DNA from: Streptomyces tibetensis
GTDB taxonomy: Bacteria; Actinomycetota; Actinomycetes; Streptomycetales; Streptomycetaceae
Direction: 5' to 3'
Assembly: GCF_007655005.1 (NCBI RefSeq)
Contig: NZ_SZVW01000025.1
Span: forward strand, 62,001 to 126,000
DNA length: 64,000 bases
Made by a program: the position numbers and the translations under genes. The notes under the pieces are model-generated. The model had not been told where the DNA came from and did no database searches. It saw only the letters and a program-made list of their open reading frames with translations. This document shows positions 49,358 through 58,607 of this stretch, in pieces; within the stretch, counting starts at the first letter, position 1, and each line of letters begins with the position of its first letter.

Positions 49358-50452
49358 ATGGAGAGCGTTCTGAGTCCCGCGACCCTTGCCGAGCTGCGGC
49401 GCCCGCGCCCTTATCCCGCGGTCTCCGTGCTGACGCCGACCCACCGGCGCGATCCCTACAACGCCCAGGACCAGGTCCGGCTGCGCACCATGGTCGCCGA
49501 GGCCAAGAGGCAGCTGGAGGCTGATCCGGCCGTCACCCGCGAGCGACGCGCCGAGGTCGCCGGGCACCTCGACCGGGCTCTGACCGAGGTCGACCTGACT
49601 CACGCCGAGGACGGCCTGGCGATCTTCGCCGCTCCGGGCGAGCACCAGGTGTGGTCGCTGGCCAGGTCCGTACCCGAACGCGTGGTGCTCTCGGACACCT
49701 TCCTCACCCGCAACCTCGTCTCCGCCCAGACGGCAGGGCGGCCCTTCTGGGTCCTGTCGCTCGCCGCGGACCGCGTCACGCTGTGGAACGGCGGCGTCGA
49801 CCGGGTCGCCGCGGCCCGTCTCGGCGGCTTCCCGCTGACCCGGCGCGTGGAGAACTTCGACCCCGAGCGGCAGCAGCGGATCGGCGACACCCCGAGCGCC
49901 TTCCGGGAGGAACGCACGCGCCAGTTCCTCCGCGAGGCCGACACCGCGATGAGCGCGGTGCTGCGCGACCATCCGAGGCAGCTGTACGTCACCGGCGAGC
50001 CGGCCGCCCTCTCCCTGCTGGACGAGGTCGGCGGCACCACCCGCGGCGCGGTGCACATCCCGCACGGCGGGCTCGCCCACGGGACCCCCGAGGTCGTGTG
50101 GCAGGCGGTGCGGCCGGTGGTCGAGGCGGAGGCCCGCAGGAGCGCGGACGCCGTGACCCGCGCCCTCGAAACGGCCCGTGGACGGCGGGAGTTCGCCGCC
50201 GGTGTCGACGAGCTGTGGCAGAGCGCCCGGGACGGCCGTGTCCGGCTGCTGGCCGTCGAGGAGAACTACCGGGTGACGGTCCGCGACGCCGGGGACCATC
50301 TGATCCTCGCCGAGACCGGCGACCTCGACTCCCGCGAGGACATCGTGGACGAGATCGTCGAACAGTGCCTGGAGACCGGGGCCGACGTCCGCTTCGTACC
50401 GGACGGCACACTCGGTGCGGCGGACGGCATGGCCGGGGTGCTGCGGTACTGA
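49358..50452 (+). CDS. baeRF-family (archaeo-eukaryotic release-factor-like) protein
   Basis: A 364-residue protein usually annotated as chemotaxis protein in Streptomyces but with an archaeo-eukaryotic release-factor-like fold: AVSVLTPTHRRDPYNAQDQVRLR at the start, VWSLARSVPERVVLSDTFL, and an LYVTGEPAALSLLDEVGG-type middle. These proteins are thought to act at stalled or hibernating ribosomes. There are no chemotaxis motifs. No ribosome-binding site; TATCGT (49346-49351) ends six bases before the ATG, suggesting leaderless translation. Confidence 0.72.
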   Translation: MESVLSPATLAELRRPRPYPAVSVLTPTHRRDPYNAQDQVRLRTMVAEAKRQLEADPAVTRERRAEVAGHLDRALTEVDLTHAEDGLAIFAAPGEHQVWSLARSVPERVVLSDTFLTRNLVSAQTAGRPFWVLSLAADRVTLWNGGVDRVAAARLGGFPLTRRVENFDPERQQRIGDTPSAFREERTRQFLREADTAMSAVLRDHPRQLYVTGEPAALSLLDEVGGTTRGAVHIPHGGLAHGTPEVVWQAVRPVVEAEARRSADAVTRALETARGRREFAAGVDELWQSARDGRVRLLAVEENYRVTVRDAGDHLILAETGDLDSREDIVDEIVEQCLETGADVRFVPDGTLGAADGMAGVLRY

Positions 50453-50634
50453 CTGGGAACTGCCGACGAAACGAGCAGGTGCGAACGGCAGGCCCGGCGG
50501 CCACGGATGTTCCTCAACCCCCCGGGCAGACCTGTTGTCACCGTGGCCGGGTCGGTGGGCGTGGTAGCCGGCTGAGCGCTGCCGCCGGTTGAGGCCCCTG
50601 GGGACTGTCGGTGGCTGGTGGCAGGATCACCGGC

Positions 50635-51711
50635 ATGGGTTTCATACGTACTACTCCGCCGCGGCCTGTCGAGGTGACTGCGGTCTTTCCCGAGCTGGCT
50701 CCGTTGGCGCGGCCTGCCATCCGGCTGCATCCGCGTCCGGGGTCGCCGTCGGTCAGGGACAGCTCGGTCGGTGGGCCGTTACTGTGGCCGGCAGGGGAGC
50801 CGTGGCCGCACTGCGAAGACGCGCACCTGCATGTGGACACTGGGTTCCGCCGGTCACCGACCGAAGTGCGGCTCCAGAGACGCTTGCAGTCCCGGTGGCG
50901 CCCTGATGACCTGCCTCCCGCGTTCACGCCCGAGGAGGAAGCGCTCAAGGAACGCAATGCCGCGTGGCTCGCTGAACGACTCGACGCCAGCCCTCCCTGG
51001 CCCGCCGAATGCCCGGTCCCGATGTTGCCCGTGGCTCAGCTGTTCCTGCGCGACATACCCCTGTTGCGGCCGCCCGGGCAAGCCGATCTGCTGCAGATTC
51101 TCTGGTGCCCGTACGAGCACGAACCGGATTACAAGCCGGCGACCGCGCTGTTCTGGCGGTCGGCCGCTGAGGTCGGCGACATCCTCCCCACACCACCGGA
51201 ACCGTACGAGGCGGACTTTCCGGGTTACGTGCCAGAGCCGTGCGTGTTGGCGCCAGAGGCGATCACCGAGTACCCCAACAGCCTGGATCTGAGCCCGGAG
51301 CTGCAGCGGATGCTGGAGGACTGGAACAGGTGGCAGGCAGCCGGCGCCGACGTGGACAGCTCCTACGCGGAGTATCCGCGCGACTTCTACTCCATTCACC
51401 TGGGCAACGCACCCGGCTGGAAGGTCGGCGGCTGGCCCCCTTGGGGCCGCACCGACCCGAACCCCCGGTACTGCACGGTGTGCCAGATGCAGATGGTCCC
51501 GCTGCTGACGATCGCTTCCTGGGAGTGGGACGGCGGTGAAGGCCACAGCTGGGCGCCGCAGGAGGACCAGGCCGCCGCCCTCGCCGACTCCTCCTACGCG
51601 GGCCAGAATCCCTCGCAGCCGACGGGGGTGGAAGTGGGCAGCACGGACAACATGCAGATCTACGTCTGCCCGGCCTCCCCCGAACATCCACACACCGACC
51701 TGATCCAATGA
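50635..51711 (+). CDS. YwqG/DUF1963-like hypothetical protein
   Basis: A 358-residue protein with features of the DUF1963/YwqG family: GGPLLWPAGEPWPHC near residue 45, PMLPVAQLFLRDIP, and the distal KVGGWPPWGRTDPNPRYC with TCQMQM-type Cys. Family function is unknown. Some members are linked to SUKH-type immunity proteins; a SUKH gene lies at 52579-53172 but in the other direction. The ATG at 50635 has AGGA eight bases ahead; an in-frame start at 50611 is possible. Confidence 0.6.
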   Translation: MGFIRTTPPRPVEVTAVFPELAPLARPAIRLHPRPGSPSVRDSSVGGPLLWPAGEPWPHCEDAHLHVDTGFRRSPTEVRLQRRLQSRWRPDDLPPAFTPEEEALKERNAAWLAERLDASPPWPAECPVPMLPVAQLFLRDIPLLRPPGQADLLQILWCPYEHEPDYKPATALFWRSAAEVGDILPTPPEPYEADFPGYVPEPCVLAPEAITEYPNSLDLSPELQRMLEDWNRWQAAGADVDSSYAEYPRDFYSIHLGNAPGWKVGGWPPWGRTDPNPRYCTVCQMQMVPLLTIASWEWDGGEGHSWAPQEDQAAALADSSYAGQNPSQPTGVEVGSTDNMQIYVCPASPEHPHTDLIQ

Positions 51712-51850
51712 ACTGTCGGGCCTGGCACGCCCTCTCCCGTAGCTCGGCGGAAGCGCTTCCGAGTCGGGGTGTGTGACAAGCCGCATGCCTCACCGGTGAC
51801 GACCAGGCTGCTTCGACCGGTCCCCCTTGCCATGTCATCCGGCTCTGCCA

Positions 51851-51903
51851 GTGACAGCTACGTGCTTCGGCACGGTTCTTGAGCCGAGGCTCGTAGCTGT
51901 CAC
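51851..51903. terminator. 53-bp hairpin between convergent genes
   Basis: GTGACAGCTACG (51851-51862) and CGTAGCTGTCAC (51892-51903) are perfect complements, and CTTCGGC/GCCGAGG inside them extends the stem. The gap separates the YwqG-like gene and the dihydrofolate-reductase-fold gene, which end towards each other. Bidirectional terminator, or the end of a vanished element. Confidence 0.6.
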
Positions 51904-51924
51904 GATGGACAGGCCTGTTGTCAC

Positions 51925-52530
51925 CTAGTAGCTGTCGTAGCTGGGCTTGCCGGTCGGCCGGTAGGTGCCGACGACGGTGCCGCTTTTCGTCGTCGAGACA
52001 CTGACCGGCTCCAGAGAGGTCGGGACCGCCCCGTCGGCGAACAGCCGCTTGCCGGTGCCGATGATCACCGGATGGATGGTCAGCCGGTACTCGTCGACCA
52101 GGTCGTTCCGCATGAGCGTCTGGGCGAGGTCGCCGCTGCCGACGACGTTGATGTCGCCGCCGTCGGACGCCTTCAGTTCCCGCACGGCGTCGGCGACGTC
52201 GCCCTCCAGCAGCGTGGAGTTCTCCCACTCCAGGGACGTCAGGGTCCGGGACGCCACGTACTTGCGCATGCTGTTCATCCGCTCGGTGAACGGGTTGCCG
52301 GGATCGGCGGTCGGCCAGTACGCCGCGAAGATCTCGTACGTCTTGCGGCCGAGCAGCATCGCGTCGGAGGGCTCGTACCAACCGGCGATGGCCGCGCCGA
52401 CCTCGTCGTCGGACACCGGCTTCTGCCAGCCACCGTGCTCGAAGCCGCTCTCAGCGTCCTCGTCCGGACCGCCCGGCGCCTGCATGACGCCGTCCAGCGA
52501 CAGGAACGTGCAAATGATGATCTTGCGCAT
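51925..52530 (-). CDS. RibD C-terminal / dihydrofolate-reductase-fold protein
   Basis: A 201-residue protein of the dihydrofolate reductase fold (RibD_C): IICTFLSLDGVMQAPGGP, MLLGRKTYEIFAAYWP, DINVVGSGDLAQTLMRNDLVDEYRLTIHPVIIGTGKRLF. The NADPH-binding GSG and the final strand are intact. Stand-alone members reduce unknown pyrimidine- or pteridine-like substrates. It is not the folate-pathway FolA and should not be named so. A good ribosome-binding site precedes the ATG at 52530. Confidence 0.86.
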   Translation of the reverse strand: MRKIIICTFLSLDGVMQAPGGPDEDAESGFEHGGWQKPVSDDEVGAAIAGWYEPSDAMLLGRKTYEIFAAYWPTADPGNPFTERMNSMRKYVASRTLTSLEWENSTLLEGDVADAVRELKASDGGDINVVGSGDLAQTLMRNDLVDEYRLTIHPVIIGTGKRLFADGAVPTSLEPVSVSTTKSGTVVGTYRPTGKPSYDSY

Positions 52531-52578
52531 GGTGTGCTCCCTTCGTGTCGTCTGGTGGACTGCCCGACCGCCGGAAAC

Positions 52579-53172
52579 TCATCGGCGGGGCCTTGCCGGC
52601 GCGGCAGGGTTCACCGGAGTCGCTCCGAGGGCCTGGTCGGCCGTCGTGAAACGGTGCTCCGCCGGCTTCAGCACCTCGTAGAGGTTGCTGAAGTACTCCG
52701 TCTGGGCGGTTCCGGTGAGCACCGCCAGGAGGAACGGGAGACACCCCATGTCGTGGTGCTCCCACAGGGGGCCGCGCCCCTCGTTGTACAGCACAGTCCA
52801 GTCGTCGGGGCTCTGCCCGGGCCGCGCCAACCAGTACAGGAACGCCCCCGTGCCCTCCTCGAACGCCCATGGCAGGACCCTCGCCCCCGCCTCCCGCAGG
52901 GCGGCCGGCTTGTCCTCGAACTCCCACAGGTCGTCCAGGATCTCCTCCCGTTCCCTCGTCTGTGCGTACAGGTCGCAGTCGTCGTGGGCGGAGTCGGGGG
53001 TGAGCAGCCAGATCGTCTCGTCGAAGATGCCGTCCCCGTAGGTCTCGACGAGCTGCTTGTAATCGGCGGGCAGAGCCGTACCGAGGCCGCTCTCTGCCTG
53101 CGCCCAATCCACCGGAGGTGGTGACTGGGCGGGCGGTGGACAGAGTCGAACAAGCGCGTCGAGGGTGATCAT
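52579..53172 (-). CDS. SMI1/KNR4 (SUKH) domain protein
   Basis: A 197-residue SUKH-fold protein: VDWAQAESGLGTALPADYKQLVETYGDGIF is the typical SUKH start, followed by WLLTPD, WEFEDKP and the acidic DDWTVLYNEGRG region. SUKH proteins are commonly immunity proteins against polymorphic toxins, but many stand-alone copies occur in Streptomyces. No toxin gene is visible within several kb, so a general SUKH role is the safer call. GTGATC precedes the ATG; the ribosome-binding site is GAGGGTG. Confidence 0.8.
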   Translation of the reverse strand: MITLDALVRLCPPPAQSPPPVDWAQAESGLGTALPADYKQLVETYGDGIFDETIWLLTPDSAHDDCDLYAQTREREEILDDLWEFEDKPAALREAGARVLPWAFEEGTGAFLYWLARPGQSPDDWTVLYNEGRGPLWEHHDMGCLPFLLAVLTGTAQTEYFSNLYEVLKPAEHRFTTADQALGATPVNPAAPARPRR

Positions 53173-53631
53173 GCAACGGACGCTACCGGCACGCCGGCTG
53201 ACGCCCGTCGGGCAGGCCAGGCGAATGACCGAGTGCCGTTCTTGGTGGTGGCCGTCGGATGGCAGCAGGGCGGTGTCGTGGGTGCAGCGCAGCGTTTGCA
53301 TGGGCCCGCGTCGCCCCGCATGCGGTCGCCGCACTCCTGGCGTGAGGAAGACCCGGCCGATCGGTTCGAACACAGGGGCGTCGAACACCCGAAGCAGCCT
53401 CGCACCGGCGTCCCGATGGGTCGTCAACTGGCGTGTGTAATCTACGACTTGGATCTCCAGGTGGTGCACTCCGCACCTACCTCGGAGTAACTCCGTGAGA
53501 CTGTGGCATATGCCAGAAGCACCACCGTATCGTGTGTCGTCGAATCCCTTACAGGGCGTCGCGGGCTGTGCAACAGTCGTAACGGTCCCTCCGTCCGCCT
53601 TGGTCGTACCGTCCCCGCATCGGAGTGCGTC
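53173..53631. promoter_or_regulatory. Divergent promoter region with two short palindromes
   Basis: 459 bp between the SUKH gene (minus) and the phosphatase gene (plus), with no gene I can support. Two operator-like palindromes occur: CGGAGTAACTCCG at 53483-53495 and the perfect TGGCATATGCCA at 53504-53515, both within 150 bp of the phosphatase start. An AdpA-like TGGC core is present in the latter, but the consensus does not fit fully. Confidence 0.4.
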
Positions 53632-55041
53632 ATGCCGTCCCACCTCTCCGCGGACCGCCCAGCCGCCCAGCCGCCCCGCCGCGGCTCGGTCGACGCGCTC
53701 ATATCGCAGACGCGGCGGCTCAAGGGCGACGTGGACGCGGTGCGCCGCGACGCCGAGGGGGAAGGGGCGGATCACCCGCGTGAGCGCTGGCAACGCGCCC
53801 TGTACGACCTGGCCCTGCACCAGCTCAACGACCTCGACGAGCACCTGGCCCAGCTGCGGGACGGCCCCCTGCCCACGGCGGCGGAACCGGAACCCGCCGC
53901 AGCCGCACCGGGCTCACTGCTCAGCCGCGTCGGCAGCGCGGAGTGGAACCTCCTGACCGACGAGGCCAGTTGGTCCGGGGAGCTCTACCGGATTCTGGGC
54001 CGCGACCCGGCCGCTCCCCCTCTCACCCTCGACGAGCTGCCGTCCCTCGTGGTGGACGAGGACCGGCCGAAGCTGACGGCGATGGTCACCGACTGCCTCG
54101 TCGACGCGCGGCCCATCGACGGCGAGTTCCGCATCACCCGCCGGGGCGGCGACGTACGGACCGTCCACATGATGGGCGAACCGGTGCTCGACACTGACGG
54201 CAGCACCGCCTCGATGTGGGCCGTGCTGCGCGACGTCAGCGAACTGCGCCGCAGCCAGCGGGCGGTGAGCGAGACCCGTGACTCGCTCCACCACCGGCAG
54301 GAGGCCGCGCGGAGCGAGCAGCGGCTCGCGGTCGAGCTGCAGGAGGCCGTGCTGCCGCAGTGGCGCGGCTCCCTGCGGCTCCCGCACCGCGGCCCCCGGA
54401 CCCTCGACCTCGCCTCCCACCACCTGCCGGCCTCGACGAACACGCTCATCGGCGGCGACTGGTACGACGCACTCGAACTGACCGACGGCGAAACGCTCCT
54501 CAGCGTCGGCGATCTCACCGGCCAAGGCGTCGGCGTCACGTCGAACATGACCATGCTGCTCGGTGCCGTACGCGGCATGGCCATGGCAGGTGCGCAGCCG
54601 GGGCCGTTGCTGGCCTGGCTGAACCAGTTACTCGACGCCACCGTGCAACCCGCCCTGGGCAGCGCCGTCTGCTGCCGTTACCGGCCCGCGACCCGGACCT
54701 TGGTGTGGGCGCAGGCCGGGCACCCCGCCCCGCTGCTGTTCCGCGACGGGACGGGGCGGGTACTGAACGCACCAGACGGCGTCCTGCTCGGCGCCACCTC
54801 GGGCGCCGTCTACGGGCAGACCGAAGAGACGCTCGAGGTGGGCGATTTGCTGCTCCTGCACACCGACGGGCTGGTGCCCGGGCATACGGGATCGGCGGCC
54901 GCACAGCTGCTCCTCGGCCTGGCACCCCGCCTGGCCGCGAACCGCACCGCGGAGGACTGCGTGCGGACCGTGGTCCAGGAGTTCGGCGAGGGCGCACGCG
55001 AGGACAACGCCTGCGTGCTCATGGCCAAGGTGACGTCTTAA
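53632..55041 (+). CDS. PAS-domain PP2C-type (SpoIIE/RsbU) protein phosphatase
   Basis: A 469-residue protein: helical N-terminus (about 20-90), PAS sensor domain (95-220: WNLLTDEASWSGELYRILGR, FRITRRGGDVRTVHMMGEPV), a coiled-coil linker (230-270: QRAVSETRDSLHHRQEAARS) and a SpoIIE-like PP2C domain (275-469) with metal-binding Asp in GGDWYDA, VGDLTGQG and LLLHTDGLV, plus REDNACVL. Such phosphatases dephosphorylate STAS antagonists that release SigB-family sigma factors. The sensed signal may be a ligand or light/redox at the PAS domain. A SigB-family sigma and an RsbW-like ATPase are encoded at 10.5-12.2 kb, but 42 kb away. Confidence 0.87.
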   Translation: MPSHLSADRPAAQPPRRGSVDALISQTRRLKGDVDAVRRDAEGEGADHPRERWQRALYDLALHQLNDLDEHLAQLRDGPLPTAAEPEPAAAAPGSLLSRVGSAEWNLLTDEASWSGELYRILGRDPAAPPLTLDELPSLVVDEDRPKLTAMVTDCLVDARPIDGEFRITRRGGDVRTVHMMGEPVLDTDGSTASMWAVLRDVSELRRSQRAVSETRDSLHHRQEAARSEQRLAVELQEAVLPQWRGSLRLPHRGPRTLDLASHHLPASTNTLIGGDWYDALELTDGETLLSVGDLTGQGVGVTSNMTMLLGAVRGMAMAGAQPGPLLAWLNQLLDATVQPALGSAVCCRYRPATRTLVWAQAGHPAPLLFRDGTGRVLNAPDGVLLGATSGAVYGQTEETLEVGDLLLLHTDGLVPGHTGSAAAQLLLGLAPRLAANRTAEDCVRTVVQEFGEGAREDNACVLMAKVTS

Positions 55042-55058
55042 GGGAACTCAGGCCCGAC

Positions 55059-56552
55059 TCAGGCCTGTGCGTGGTTGGCGCCCCTGCCCTTCGTCCTCGG
55101 CAGGGCCAGTTTGATCTCCTCCCGCAGCTCCTGGATCCTCGGGTAGCCGGAGTACTCGGCCGTGAGCCGGTACATCTGACGCAGCCGGTCCCAGGTGCGA
55201 TGGGAGGAGTTGGACCCCATCGACACCAGGGCCAGCCGCGCGTACCGGTCGGCCTGCTCGGGGTCGTCCGCGATGAAGCAGGCCGACGCCATCGACAGGT
55301 AGTCGAAGATCTTCGAGCGCTGCCGGCCGTCGACCCGCAGGGCGAGAGCCTTCTCCGCGTAGTGCTGGGCATGCGCCGCCGCGCCCGGCTCGAACTCGGC
55401 GAGCGTGCGGTAGGCCAGTGCCTGCATGCCGTACAGGTCCTCCTCCTTGAAGGTCTGCATCCAGTCCGGCGGCGGGACATCTGCCTTGTCGGAGACGAAC
55501 AGGTCCTCCGCCCGCCCGAGGGTGCGGCGCATCGCCTGGCCCTTGCCCATGGAGGCCTGCGCCCAGGCCTCGATGGTGTAGAGCATCGCCCGGGTGCGGG
55601 GCATCACCTCGTCACCGGAACCGGACGAGGCGAGCTTCATCAGGTCCAGGGCGTCGTCCGGCCGGCCCAGGTGCACCATCTGGCGGGCCGCGCGGGACAG
55701 TGCCTCGCCCGCGCGGGGCCGGTCCCCGCCCTCTCTGGCCGCGTGCGCGGCGATGACGAAGTACTTCTGGGCCGTGGGCTCCAGGCCGACGTCGTGCGAC
55801 ATCCAGCCCGCGAGGACGGCGAGGTTGGCCGCGACGCCCCACAGGCGCCGCTGGAGGTGGGGTGGGTGGCGGTAGGCGAGCATGCCGCCCACCTCGTTGA
55901 GCTGGCCCACCACGGCCTTGCGCTGGAGCCCGCCGCCGCGGGCCGCGTCCCAGGCGCGGAACACCTCGACCGAGCGCTCCAGTTCCTCGATCTCCTGCGA
56001 CCCGATGGGAGCGGCCTCGTAGCGGTCGAACCCGGCGGGGTCGGCGTGCAGGGGATGGTCGAGGTCGGGGGCGTCGGCAGCCAGGGAAGGGTCGGTGTGC
56101 AGCCAGTCGTGCATGGCGCTGCTGAGTGCGGATCCCGCGGCGAGCGCGGCGCCCGCGCCCACCAAGCCGCGTCGGTTGAGCATGAGGTCCATTCCCGTGA
56201 ATTCGGTGAGGACCGCAGCCGTCCGCTCGGGCGCCCACGGCACGCCGTCGGGAGCATCCGCGCTCCCGCCGCCCTGCCGTTTCCCCGCACGCCCGTGCCG
56301 GACCAGACCGAGGTCCTCGATGGTCACGACACGGCCGAGACGCTCGGTGAACAGAGCCGCCAGCACCCGCGGCACCGGATCGCGCGGGATCTCTCCCGTG
56401 TCGATCCACCGCCGCACCCGGGAGGTGTCGGTCGACAGCTGGGGATGGCCCATGGCCGCCGCCTGCCGGTTGACCAGCCTCGCGAGTTCGCCCTTGGACC
56501 AGCCGGCCAGGCCGAACAGGTCCGCGAGCCGGGTGTTGGGTTGTCCGCTCAC
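55059..56552 (-). CDS. nsdB: NsdA/NsdB-family TPR regulator (probably NsdB)
   Basis: A 497-residue regulator with a cryptic N-terminal DNA-binding helical region (GWSKGELARLVNRQAAAMGH, TDTSRVRRWIDTGEIPRDPV), a middle linker, and a C-terminal array of helical TPR-like pairs (GEALSRAARQMVHLGRPDDA, AHAQHYAEKALALR, AGRCARLAL-type repeats). NsdA and NsdB of S. coelicolor are such proteins and hold back antibiotic production and sporulation. GTG start with GGGGGC upstream. I cannot tell the two paralogues apart by sequence; NsdB is chosen from remembered synteny with long chaplin and chitinase genes. Confidence 0.68.
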   Translation of the reverse strand: MSGQPNTRLADLFGLAGWSKGELARLVNRQAAAMGHPQLSTDTSRVRRWIDTGEIPRDPVPRVLAALFTERLGRVVTIEDLGLVRHGRAGKRQGGGSADAPDGVPWAPERTAAVLTEFTGMDLMLNRRGLVGAGAALAAGSALSSAMHDWLHTDPSLAADAPDLDHPLHADPAGFDRYEAAPIGSQEIEELERSVEVFRAWDAARGGGLQRKAVVGQLNEVGGMLAYRHPPHLQRRLWGVAANLAVLAGWMSHDVGLEPTAQKYFVIAAHAAREGGDRPRAGEALSRAARQMVHLGRPDDALDLMKLASSGSGDEVMPRTRAMLYTIEAWAQASMGKGQAMRRTLGRAEDLFVSDKADVPPPDWMQTFKEEDLYGMQALAYRTLAEFEPGAAAHAQHYAEKALALRVDGRQRSKIFDYLSMASACFIADDPEQADRYARLALVSMGSNSSHRTWDRLRQMYRLTAEYSGYPRIQELREEIKLALPRTKGRGANHAQA

Positions 56553-56784
56553 ATCAAGCCCCCAGGTTCTCGGCTGAGTTGACAGTAGCCCGGGGAGACT
56601 TGCCGAGCGACTATTCGCCAGGGTTCGCCAGGGTGCGCCAGATGGTGTGCCACCGGCCATCCGGTGTCAGGTAGGAACGCGCCACCCCGACCCGGTCGCC
56701 AGGGACACTCCCCAGGGTTCCCCCGGGCATCCGGGCCGGGTGGTGCGCTGTCGTCGCAGGCACACGAAGGGATCTGTTTCGCCC

Positions 56785-57924
56785 ATGTACACAGCATCGT
56801 CCTCCGTGTCCGCACCGCCCCGGTCGCTGCACCCGCGTCCCACGGACAGCGGCCCCTACCTCGCCCCCGCGCGGTCGGCGGCCCCCGTGCTCGGTGCGGG
56901 CAGGGCTCGGCGCGGCGCGGTCCTCGGCACCCAACCGCTCAGCGGGAGACTCGACTTGTCCGGCCCTCAGGGCGCGCAGCTGCGCACGGCGATCGCGTCC
57001 GTGCACCGCATCTGCCCGGAGTTCGCCCCGGTGCAGGTGCTGCGCCGCAACGGACGGTCCGTGCTCCTGGTCGGTACGACCGGTCGCAGCACGGCTGTCG
57101 CCAAGTGTTTACTGGACCACTCGCCCGCCTGGTCGGAGCGGATCCGCCACGAGATAGCGGCATACCGCTCGTTCGTCCGGCACCGCCCACCCGTGCGGGC
57201 GCCGAGACTGATCGCGGCGGACCCGGACAACTGCACGCTGGTGATCGAGCGGATGCCGGGCCGGGTGACGGCGCTCCAGCGGCACCCGGCGGAGGCACCG
57301 CCCCGGGCGGACATCAGAGCGGCACTCGGCGCGATCTGCCGGCTGAATGCCTGGCGGCCGCCCGCGGGTACGTTCGTCGCCCCGCTCGACTACGCGGCCC
57401 GGATCTCCCGGTACCACGAGCTGGGTCTGCTCACCGACCGGGACCTGGGCGACCTGCAGAAACTGCTGCACGGGATCGCGCAGGCCGCCGGGCGGCAGGG
57501 CATGGGCCAGTTCTGCCACGGCGACGCACTGCTGTCGAACATTCTCCTGTCACCGGCCGGTCCAGTGCTGGTGGATTGGGAGCATGCGGGCTGGTATCTG
57601 CCGGGATACGACCTGGCGACTCTGTGGTCGGTGCTCGGGGACGCGCCGGTCGCCCGTCGTCAGATCAGCCAGATCGCGCAGTCGGCGGGGCCCGCGTCAA
57701 GGGATGCCTTCCTGGTGAACCTGATGCTGGTGCTGACCCGTGAGATCCGGACCTACGAGACCGCCGTGCAACGTTCGATGCACGATCCGGCCCCGGCGGC
57801 ACCGGGCGCGGCCCACCCGGGTGCTGCGCCGACCGGCGAGGAGCAGAGGCTGCTGCTGCGGCGGCTGCACGACGACTGCCAGTTGGCCCGGCGCGCCGTG
57901 CGCGCGGCGGTCGGCACTCGCTGA
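56785..57924 (+). CDS. Phosphotransferase-fold (APH/ChoK-like) protein
   Basis: A 379-residue kinase-like protein: N-terminal disordered segment (1-50), N-lobe with VLLVGTTGRSTAVAKCLLDH (an unusual KCL in place of a typical Lys motif), the catalytic HGDALLSN at about 245 and the metal-binding VDWEHAGWYLPGYDLA. The fold is the aminoglycoside-phosphotransferase one, with the Asp of WEHAG present. It is divergent from the nsdB gene by about 230 bp and followed by a strong terminator. Substrate unknown. Confidence 0.78.
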   Translation: MYTASSSVSAPPRSLHPRPTDSGPYLAPARSAAPVLGAGRARRGAVLGTQPLSGRLDLSGPQGAQLRTAIASVHRICPEFAPVQVLRRNGRSVLLVGTTGRSTAVAKCLLDHSPAWSERIRHEIAAYRSFVRHRPPVRAPRLIAADPDNCTLVIERMPGRVTALQRHPAEAPPRADIRAALGAICRLNAWRPPAGTFVAPLDYAARISRYHELGLLTDRDLGDLQKLLHGIAQAAGRQGMGQFCHGDALLSNILLSPAGPVLVDWEHAGWYLPGYDLATLWSVLGDAPVARRQISQIAQSAGPASRDAFLVNLMLVLTREIRTYETAVQRSMHDPAPAAPGAAHPGAAPTGEEQRLLLRRLHDDCQLARRAVRAAVGTR

Positions 57925-57930
57925 CGGGGA

Positions 57931-57976
57931 CGAAGGGGCCGCCGTACACCTGGCACGGTGTACGGCGGCCCCTTCG
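57931..57976. terminator. Perfect 20-bp-stem bidirectional terminator
   Basis: CGAAGGGGCCGCCGTACACC at 57931-57950 is fully complementary to 57957-57976, around a 6-base loop (TGGCAC). It begins six bases after the phosphotransferase stop and ends 17 bases before the convergent gene's stop, so it should terminate both. This is the strongest hairpin in the window. Confidence 0.85.
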
Positions 57977-57992
57977 TGTGCGGCGGTTCGGC

Positions 57993-58490
57993 TCAGCCCT
58001 GCTGGAAGAGTTCCGCGGGCAGCGGTTTGAGGAGGGCGTAGAGGTCGTCCGTGATGGGGCGGTCCCAGGCGGCGATGGTCACGAGGACATTGTCGCTGCG
58101 GTCGAACTGCACGCAGGAGATCCGGCTCTCGGAGAGCTTGACGCGGCGCACGATCAGAAGGTTGTCGCCCTGCATGACCGGTACGTCCTCGGTGCTGACG
58201 ACGGTGACCTCCTCGTCGTTCTCCAGGGCCAGCAGCAGCTGGGCCACCTCGAAGGGGACCTCCCCCTCGGGGACCTCACGGGCCGGGGAGCCCTCCGGCA
58301 GATTGCCGATGACCATCGCGGGGCCGCGGCCGCCGAACAGGTCGTAGCGCAGGAAGACGCCCTGGCAGGTGCCGTCGGGCGCGGGCAGCAGTCCCGCACC
58401 GAGGTTGCCGGGCCAATCGCCCGGGTCCATGGCCAGTACGTCGAAGTCGGGCCCGGCGGGAGTGGCGCTGCGGCGGCGGAGGAACGACAT
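57993..58490 (-). CDS. Conserved hypothetical protein
   Basis: A 165-residue protein with the N-terminus SFLRRRSATPAGPDFDVLAM, a core with YDLFGGRGPAMVIGNLPEG, EVAQLLLALENDEEVTVVST and a C-terminus VLVTIAAWDRPITDDLYALL. The alternating strands and helices suggest a small alpha/beta fold, but no family is recognised. No signal or membrane helix. ATG at 58490; 58499 is an alternative three codons earlier. Confidence 0.6.
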   Translation of the reverse strand: MSFLRRRSATPAGPDFDVLAMDPGDWPGNLGAGLLPAPDGTCQGVFLRYDLFGGRGPAMVIGNLPEGSPAREVPEGEVPFEVAQLLLALENDEEVTVVSTEDVPVMQGDNLLIVRRVKLSESRISCVQFDRSDNVLVTIAAWDRPITDDLYALLKPLPAELFQQG

Positions 58491-58607
58491 GTCGCCCATG
58501 GTACGTGCCGCGGCCTGCGAAGTGCGGGGCGGGCGGCGGACCGGGTGGCAGGGTTGTCGCCCTGTGCCGGGAGTGGTGCCGGACCATGCGGGCGGGGCCC
58601 GGCCGGT

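Noticed and set aside
52579..53172. SUKH protein as immunity partner of a polymorphic toxin system
   Set aside because: No toxin, secretion or filament gene occurs nearby, so the immunity role is not supported by context.
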